A stretch of DNA of 64,000 bases from assembly GCA_030068075.1 (NCBI GenBank), contig CM057839.1, positions 55,766,960 to 55,830,959 of the forward strand. Reading direction: 5' to 3'. Position numbers and translations under genes: made by a program. This document shows, piece by piece, positions 57,336 to 64,000 of the stretch. The stretch's first letter is position 1. Every line of letters begins with the position of its first letter. Under the pieces are notes generated by a model. That model did not search any database and was not told the origin of the DNA. It saw only the letters and a list, made by a program, of their open reading frames with translations. This DNA is from Paguma larvata (Eukaryota > Chordata > Mammalia > Carnivora > Viverridae).

Positions 57336-57545
57336 CGTATTTGTATCATACTTTATAATGTACTGCTTTCATTCCCGTACCTCATTTAGTCCCCACAACC
57401 ATGCTGCAAATGAGGTATTACTCACAACCCTTTTGTAAAAATGGGGAAGAAACTAAAGCTGAGAGACTAAGTGGAAAAGCAAAGAAGTTTCACGCTGAGA
57501 GGTTTAGCCCCAGTCTTCCCGTCTATAGTCTGTGCTAGCCCTCCC
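57336..57545 (-). repeat. MIR SINE, antisense
   Basis: 'CATTTAGTCCCCACAACCAT', 'GCTGCAAATGAGGTATTACT', 'AAGAAACTAAAGCTGAGAGA' and 'TTTAGCCCCAGTCTTCCCGT' give antisense MIR order. Confidence 0.7.
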
Positions 57546-58930
57546 GTCTTCTGCTAATATTTTAGTGTAGCAGACACTAATGGACTTTCGTGTCAAATAC
57601 AGGAAATGCACACTTTGTACGGTAGCACAGAACTATAAAAATCATCCTGCAAGCCGAAAGCACGCAATAAAAAAAATGAAAAATGTTTCAGGACTTTTAG
57701 ATTTTTGTTAAAGTTCTAAACACTTGATTAGAAATGTGTAGGGGAAATAAAAAATAAAACTTTGAGTGTACTATAATTACGTTAGATGTTAATCGGACGT
57801 TAAAAATGAAATTCTTTTTTGTAAAAAAAAAAAAAAAAAAAGGATCAAGAATAGTTGGAATAGTCCTTGCTTTCTTGTTGCCTAACCTGTGATACAGAGT
57901 GAGCATTTTCTCTATGTCTTGGCCAGTGGTTGTACTCCTTTCTAGGTTTGGATCAACTTTAAACATTTGTCTTTCCACTTTTAATGTTAGAAAATAACCC
58001 AGAGTTCCCTTAATATGAAGATTTTTACCAGTGTCATTTTCTCTATGACCTCTTCATCCTTTTCATTACAACCTTTCTTCATTTACAGTAACTTTGCTTT
58101 CAGTAAGTTCCTTCTACTGCATAGAGTTTCTGAACCACCCACTGTTACTAAAGTTCCCAAGATCAGCTGTTTCCTCCATATCTCCACTTACATTGGATTT
58201 GAATTTCACATCCTGAGTCAGTATTTTGCATTCCTTGCTGTGCTTTTATCTTTCTTGGTCAAGTCCCTGATTTGTGTATCTGTCTTTATAAAATGTCCTA
58301 TAGGCCCATCTCTTTGAGATGAGGCAATACAACTGTAGTTTTATTGCCAGTGCAGGAACTAAATAACATGTACAGTGACCAATCACTGAAATAAGGTGAA
58401 AGGTATAACATATTAGTCCCTAGTCATGATGCATATTTGTTTATCTTGTGATTTGCAGACTGAAGAGTTAGCACCAAAATGTGTACACTATGCAGTTCCA
58501 TATGGTTAGTACACTGTGGTGAATGAGATTTGAGTCATGTTTTTAGAGGACTGGTGATAATTAACTGTACTATGGAATCTGAAATTTGTGTTTATCAGAA
58601 CAGTGCAAAGGAAAGCATGCTTACATTTGAGCTCATGACAGTCTAGTGACCACTAGCTGAAATTAGGGTACTAAGTAGATGGGGATTTAGGTACAGAAGA
58701 AGGAGAAATTCTCTTAAACACGGAGGAGGAGAGTTAGAGCTGCAGGGAGAGTCTAGAGAGGTGATGCCTTGGTTTAGGTCAAGAGTATGACCCAACATTA
58801 CACAAAGAAGGGCAGAGTGGAGGTGACTACAGACTGACTTCAGCTGCTTCACAATTTTGTCTTACACAAAATGCCATAGATATTAGAAAATCTAGTTTTT
58901 GGACTGGAGAAAACACATTAGAGCTGTGTT
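57546..58930. other. Single-copy DNA, no gene recognised
   Basis: Contains an A run at 57823-57841. A 100-residue plus frame at 58015-58317 is Ser/Phe-rich and hydrophobic, without a recognisable domain. I do not call it a gene. Confidence 0.4.
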
Positions 58931-58933
58931 CTT

Positions 58934-59140
58934 GGGGCGCCTGGGGGTTCAGTTAAGCATCCCACTTCAGCTCAGGTCAGGATCTCACTGTTTCTGAGTT
59001 AAGAGTCCCCTGCCGGGTTCTGTGCTGACAGCTCAGAGCCAGGAGCCTGATTCATATTCTGTGTCTCCTCCTCTTTCTGCCCCTCCGCCGCTCATGCTCT
59101 GTCTCTGTCTCTCAAAAAAAAAATAAAAAGTTGAAAAAGA
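58934..59140 (+). mobile_element. Carnivore tRNA-Lys SINE (felid type), sense
   Basis: Begins GGGGCGCCTGGGGGTTCAG; 'GTGCTGACAGCTCAGAGCCA' body; 'CTGCCCCTCCGCCGCTCATG'; A-rich tail. Duplication AGCTGTGTTCTT at 58922-58933 and AACTGTGTCCTT at 59141-59152 (two mismatches). Confidence 0.93.
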
Positions 59141-59465
59141 AACTGTGTCCTTAAGAATAAGTAAACAAATGCACACAAGACATCTTTTTGATCATGTTAG
59201 TTACAAAAGGAAAATATGCTTGTAAAATACTTGAATTTTGTAGAAGGGAAGAAAGCAAAAAAATGAAATTTCTTTTATACATCAATCCTTTTTCTTAGGT
59301 GATAACTGCTAGTAGTGAAATTGCATTTCACTGGCCATTCTAAGTTTCAGTCTTCTTATCATTTACATTAGTTTAATGCTAGCTATGATACTATGTGATG
59401 CTTACTACAATTACACATGTGGAAGTTAGGAAGAATGCTACTAGTTTGAAACTTAAAATGGATTT

Positions 59466-59551
59466 ATTTTTATTTGTTTTGAAGGTTTATTTTTGAGAGC
59501 AATAGAACACAAGTAGGGGAGGGGCAGAGAGAGAGAGCGAGAGAGAGAGAG

Positions 59552-59588
<37 letters not shown>

Positions 59589-59714
59589 CCAAAGCAGGTT
59601 CCAGGCTCTGAGATGGCAACACAGAGCCCGATGCAAGGCTCAAACCCACGAGCAGAGAAATCATGACCTGAGCCAAAGTCAGCTGCTCCACTGACTGAGC
59701 CTCCCAAGCGCCCC
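59466..59714 (-). mobile_element. Felid SINE with long (GA)n tract, antisense
   Basis: Right end 'CAAGCGCCCC'; body 'CAGGTTCCAGGCTCTGAGAT'; perfect 12-bp duplication TAAAATGGATTT at 59454-59465 and 59715-59726. The CT-rich body region is expanded to a (GA)n tract with two GCGA interruptions at 59526-59586. Confidence 0.95.
59526..59586. repeat. (GA)n microsatellite inside SINE
   Basis: About 61 bp of GA units interrupted twice by C, antisense to the CT-rich region of the SINE. It gives artefactual Leu-Ser repeat frames. Confidence 0.95.
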
Positions 59715-59726
59715 TAAAATGGATTT

Positions 59727-60339
59727 TTAAGATACTTTTTCTATGAAGCAAATGATAAATTCAGTCTATTCACTTAGAAAAGATAAAGCCATATTTCTGT
59801 TGCTGTACTGAGTGGGTATCAGTGGTGAGTCATTAGAAAAATAAAATAAATAAAAAAGACCCTTTCCAAGAACCAAATGTTCTAGTTTACCCATGAGAGG
59901 ATACATTTCAGACTACTTCCTTTCTTTTGGGAAGGGCATCTGAAATGAAAATCACTCTCATTCATACTGACCTTGAAATATTAAAAAAAATGAGTATATT
60001 TTAGCTGAGATATCATATAAGCCTCCAATTTACTAGAAAAATAATGCGGTCATCTTAGAAGTAAATGTTTTCTTTTAAAATTACACATGTTCAAATATAT
60101 AAAAATGTTTTTATATTATGTGTAAGATTACCTCTTGTGTCCCTTAAATGTAAAATGATCATACACATATCTAGCACTGAGCTTAAGACCTAAACCCATA
60201 ACTTTGTAGCTTCAATGCTTCTCCCTAAACTAACTCCTAAAATAGAAGCATTGTCTTGAATTTTTGGTTTTCTTTTCTTTTCTTTGGGGTTTAATACAAA
60301 TCTTTGAATTCTAAATCATATATAATTTCTTTTTGCACA
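59727..60339. other. Single-copy AT-rich DNA
   Basis: Nothing recognised. Confidence 0.4.
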
Positions 60340-60830
60340 TTTTTGAGACATATATCAATTTAATACCGTACACATATTTCTCATTCTTTTTTGCCTAACA
60401 TTTTGCTTATTTAACCATCATAGTTTTTGTGATTCTCCATTTACAATATTGTATAGTATGCCACTATAGGAATATTCTATAATCCATGTATCATTTCTTC
60501 TGGAAATAGACATTTCAGTTGTTTTCTATTTTTAAACTACCTGAAGGATTTTTTACATCTTTTTCTGTGTTTTCTGTTGTTCATGTACCAGTATGTTCCT
60601 AAGATTTACTCTAAGCAGAGAAATTGCTGGATCAGAGAGGCTATACAAATTGTCATTTTACTTAGGTAGTCCTTCCTTTGCTTTTTCCAAGTGATTATAC
60701 GACTTTCTTTCCCAGTGGCTATTCGTTGAAATTCTCCTTTCTCCACACCTTGCAAATGTGGATATGAAATTATATTTCACTGTGGAATTAATTTACATTT
60801 GACATTTGGCCCAGTTGCTCTTGGTTTTCT
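60340..60830 (-). repeat. L1ME-like fragment, antisense
   Basis: 'TTCAGTTGTTTTCTATTTTT', 'AGAAATTGCTGGATCAGAGA' and 'TTTCTCCACACCTTGCAAAT' resemble the antisense 3' region of old L1ME-type elements. Degraded. Confidence 0.5.
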
Positions 60831-61494
60831 TTAAAAGTCTAGTGGCTCCGTCCTGTATGGCAGTTATACAGTCATTGACTTTAGTGAGAGCAAATTCAGA
60901 GAAGTGGAGATAGATAATGAGGATACACATTAAGGTCAAAGTTTCTCAGTAAGATATGTCTCATTTTGTCTCCTGCGATTTAAAAGGTGAGGAGGCCCCA
61001 AGAAGCCTGGCAAAGGTTTTGACTAACTGGGAGATGTTGGAAGACCAAAGATCTTGTTCAATTTTTCCTCATCGGGCCTCATTTATTCATTAAAAATTAA
61101 ATTTTTTGTTGTTGAAAACACCCAGATTCAGGCATTGGAAAAGGAGCAAGCAGGTAAGACTCATTCCTGGTTCCAAAGAAGCCTAGTGAGGAAGTGAAAT
61201 GTGTAAATAGATAATCATGCAACAGTTGCTTGCCATGCTCAAGGCTCTACTCAGCACAGCAGGAGCACAGGAAGGAGTAATTGGCTCTGAGTGAATGAAT
61301 AAGAAAGGTCTCACAAGTGACAGATAAGTAAGAACATATGCACAGGGCATTACACTTAGAGTGATCTGAGCTCATTGCTTCTGAAGGACAGGCCCCTAGG
61401 GACACTGTAGGAAAGAAAAGGCTGACGAAGTAGGTTTCTGCATTAAGGATCTAGGAACTTGGAACAATGTAGTGACATCAGAAGTTTTGTTTTT
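60831..61494. other. Mostly single-copy; possible ancient repeat
   Basis: 61110-61420 has phrases like 'TCCAAAGAAGCCTAGTGAGG' and 'GGAGCACAGGAAGGAGTAAT' that recall the ancient repeat at 3690. No gene recognised. Confidence 0.3.
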
Positions 61495-61600
61495 AAGATT
61501 TTTTTTTAACTAGACTATTTTTAGAGCAGTTTTAAATTCACATCAAAATTGAACAGTACAGAGAGTTCCCATTTACCCCCTGCCTCCACACATGCATCAG
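61495..61600 (-). repeat. Short L1M 3' end, antisense
   Basis: 'TTAGAGCAGTTTTAAATTCA', 'CATCAAAATTGAACAGTACA' and 'GAGAGTTCCCATTTACCCCC' match the tail end of L1M 3' UTRs. About 100 bp. Confidence 0.65.
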
Positions 61601-61884
61601 AAGTTTTTAAACAGTGTCATGATGGCGGTGCTCAAAAACCTAGTTAACAATGCTACAAGAGATGAGAGTAGAAGAGCCGGGCAGGAAAAGAAGTTAGGAG
61701 ACTGAATCTAGGAGGTAGCATTAATGGGATCTGCTAACCAAGTGAGGGATGAGGAAGATTTGTTACTTCCTGCTTCCAGGGAAATAGAATTTACCTAGGT
61801 TCAGTGTGCAAGAGGAACAAAAAATTGGGTGTGTTCTATACAGAGAAGAATTAGATGCTAAATTTGGCGCAGTTTCTTTCTTTC

Positions 61885-62075
61885 TTTCTTTTTTAACGTT
61901 TATTTTTGGGAGAGAGCAGGAGAGGGGCAGAGAGAGACAGAGAGAATCCCAAGCAGGCTCTGTGCTGTCAGCATAGAGCCTGATTTAGGGCTCAATCCCA
62001 TGAACCCACGAGATCATGACCTGAGCCAAAAACTAAGAATTGACTGCATAACTGACTGAGCCACCCAGGTACCCC
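61885..62075 (-). mobile_element. Carnivore tRNA-Lys SINE, antisense
   Basis: T-rich tail with (TTTC)n at 61876-61890, 'GGCTCTGTGCTGTCAGCATA', 'GAGATCATGACCTGAGCCAA', right end 'CACCCAGGTACCCC'. Borders fair; duplication unclear. Confidence 0.9.
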
Positions 62076-62278
62076 TGAGGCACTTTTTCTCATTTTCTTT
62101 AATGTTCAAAAGAAGTTCAAAAAAGCTAACCTAACAGTAAATAGTGAAATACCAATCTTATCATCTCATGCCATAATTAACCAGGTTTTATTTAGCTAAC
62201 TCTACAGACTATTTTGTCTGCCATATGTTAGTAAAATAAAAATATATATATGTTGCTTTTATAGAATGAAAAATCTCT

Positions 62279-62490
62279 GAGGCTCCTGGGTGGCTCAGTC
62301 AGTTGAGTGTCCAACTTTGGCTCAGGTCTTGATCTCATGGCTTGTGAGTTCCAGCCCCACATCGGGCTCTGGGCTTACAGTTGATACCCTGGAGCCTGCT
62401 TCAGATTCTGTTGTCTTCTCCCTCTGCCCTCCACCTGCACGTTCTTGTGCTCTGTCTCTGTCTCTCAAAAATAAGTATTAAAATTAAAAT
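62279..62490 (+). mobile_element. Carnivore tRNA-Lys SINE (felid type), sense
   Basis: 'GAGGCTCCTGGGTGGCTCAG' start, 'TTGGCTCAGGTCTTGATCTC', 'ACCCTGGAGCCTGCTTCAGA', CT-rich part and A-rich tail. The flanks AAAATCTCTGA and AAAATCTGTATGA may be a decayed duplication. Confidence 0.92.
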
Positions 62491-62499
62491 CTGTATGAC

Positions 62500-64000
62500 A
62501 GTGGTCTTCATATGTGCTCTGCAAAATCACTAGTCAAAGGAATTAAGTAATAATATTGAAAATATTCTGACCTCAAATATAATTAATACTGGGGTCATGA
62601 TTTTTCACAGATGCATTTACTTGTATCCTTATAATCCTTTTCTGATCAAAATTCATTTTAGTTAAGATTCTATAAAGTTATTAAAGAATTTGATTGCAAT
62701 TTTCTGAAGTAAAATATCACAGCACATTAGGATAAGGAGGACTAATTGATGGATTATTAAATAGAAAAGTTGGAAAGATATCTTTGACAACATAATACTT
62801 AATAAATGAACATGTAAGAAACTATTCTGAGATTAAAATCACAAAGCACAATCTCATGTTTCACTTGAAATAACAGTAAAAATAATTCAAAGAATAGTAT
62901 TTACTAACAAGATCATCTGTACTTCTCTACCTAATCTGTATAGTAATAATACCTCAAACATAGTCTACAATCCTCAAAAGATAAATTGTGCTAAGCATGG
63001 CTTTATTTTCAAGTGAACATTGCTGTTCTAGGCTAGATTTTAGTTGAGGTTATTCTGTCATTAAATATAACTAAAAATGGCTTTAGTTCCTTTCTTAAGT
63101 CCTGCGGGGTATTTTGTGCCAGTCTTATGATTTCTGTAGATTATGATGCCTTATCTGCATTTCTGATTATGCAGAGAAGTCTATTTCTAAATTTTCTGAT
63201 TATGTCTATTTCTAAAGGCCTGTCTACTCCTACAATTGTTCTCTCTTCTCTATGTCACACCAGCCCTGAAATAGCACAGATGTTTTTCCCTAGGGATTAG
63301 TTCTTCCCACAAAACCCCACTGATGCATTTGTATATGTACCAAAATTTATTGAAGTTTTGTGGATTATATCACAGCTATACATAACAACTTGATATTGAA
63401 TATTAGACATCCCTGGTTCGTGTAAATTGTTTGGGCTCTCGTGCCACTAGCGATTGCTCACTAGTAATTTCAGAGGGCTCCAGACTCCTGAGATTTTGCA
63501 TGATGCCCTTTTCCTCAAGACTGTGGTCATCCATATCTACTCTACTTTAGTACTTTGTGTGTTCCCTTTTCTAGTGGCAGTGGTGAGTTATGGTTTTTCC
63601 CAAGAATTGCCATTTCCTTTGTCTTTGATTAGGTAGAGTCATTTAGCCTCTTTCCTGTGTCTGCTCCAAGGTATTTTGGCATCTCCAAAGACCCATTTAT
63701 GTGCCAAGTAAACAAAGGACTCTCCAATCAGAGTCTGTTTTTGGCCTTACAGCCCTGTGAACTCAAATTCCATTAAGTCCTTTCTCCCATACCTACCAGT
63801 TGAAGGAAGGGCACACTAGAAACATGTTTTCCTCAGATACAAATTATGCCACATCTCTTAAAGAGGTGGCATTCCACCTGAGTTTTATTCTACTTTGTAT
63901 TCTTTTAATTGGGGAGGGAAGCCTATGTACCTCAGATGGATGGTCCTTTGTGGGAACCAAGGTCAAATTCTGTACTGACCAGAGGGTGTCTAGGTTAGAT
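62500..64000. other. Single-copy AT-rich DNA to window end
   Basis: No gene or named repeat recognised. A short plus frame at 63454-63636 has no features. Confidence 0.4.

Noticed and set aside
58015..58317. 100-residue hydrophobic plus-strand frame
   Set aside because: Pyrimidine-rich AT-poor patch giving Phe, Ser and Leu codons. No family resemblance and no conserved-looking motif.
59526..59586. CRISPR-like or array-like repeat appearance of GA/CT tracts
   Set aside because: Units are 2 bp with no unique spacers. These are microsatellites in a vertebrate genome.
59453..59751. Leu-Ser repeat proteins in two minus-strand frames
   Set aside because: They are translations of a SINE and its (GA)n tract.
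1..64000. A novel defence, biosynthetic or other gene system
   Set aside because: The window is dominated by retrotransposons and unique non-coding DNA of a mammal. No gene cluster or conserved coding sequence was found to support such a claim.

Overview
The window looks like gene-poor, AT-rich carnivore DNA, most likely from a felid. The main evidence is about 23 copies of the tRNA-Lys-derived carnivore SINE. Several carry the felid-type body 'GCTGACAGCTCAGAGCCTGG' followed by a CT-rich stretch and an A-rich tail, rather than the canid body. There are also L1 elements with a carnivore-type 3' UTR and many ancient mammalian repeats (MIR, L2, L1M, MER5-like, MaLR-like LTR). I recognise no cellular protein-coding exon, RNA gene, CpG island or CRISPR array. 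The longest open frames are L1 remnants or translations of low-complexity tracts. The window is either intergenic or lies in one large intron; the sequence does not say which.

Layout. 1-3.4 kb is mostly single-copy with one MIR. 3.7-12.7 kb is a nested stack: an ancient repeat holds a MaLR-like LTR and is then split by a near full-length L1 on the minus strand (about 4539-12302, roughly 6.4 kb once later insertions are removed). That L1 carries three SINEs, a short L1 3' fragment, and a 547-bp polypyrimidine tract grown inside its ORF2. 12.7-22.2 kb is largely unique with scattered SINEs, MIRs, a (CA)n tract and an old L1-like ORF1 fragment. 22.2-24.8 kb is a 5'-truncated minus-strand L1 interrupted by an unidentified ~435-bp segment and two SINEs. 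24.8-30.7 kb is mixed unique DNA, SINEs and MIRs. 30.7-34.2 kb is an L1 with an inverted 5' part (twin-priming structure) holding a SINE with an internal 33-bp tandem duplication. 34.2-46.7 kb has no carnivore SINE and only ancient repeats, including an L1M copy at 39.8-40.9 kb. 46.7-64 kb mixes SINEs, an old LTR-like element, an old composite L1M on the plus strand (51.4-54.9 kb), microsatellites and unique DNA.

There is no operon or pathway to describe. What can be read is a history of insertions. Target-site duplications that I checked base by base order the events: ancient repeat, then LTR and L1, then SINEs, then microsatellite growth. I found no convincing novel biological system. The most unusual objects are the polypyrimidine tract with its G-quadruplex core, the inverted L1, the internally duplicated SINE, and the unidentified insert at 23.2-23.6 kb. 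Family names rest on recall of consensus sequences, not on a database search.
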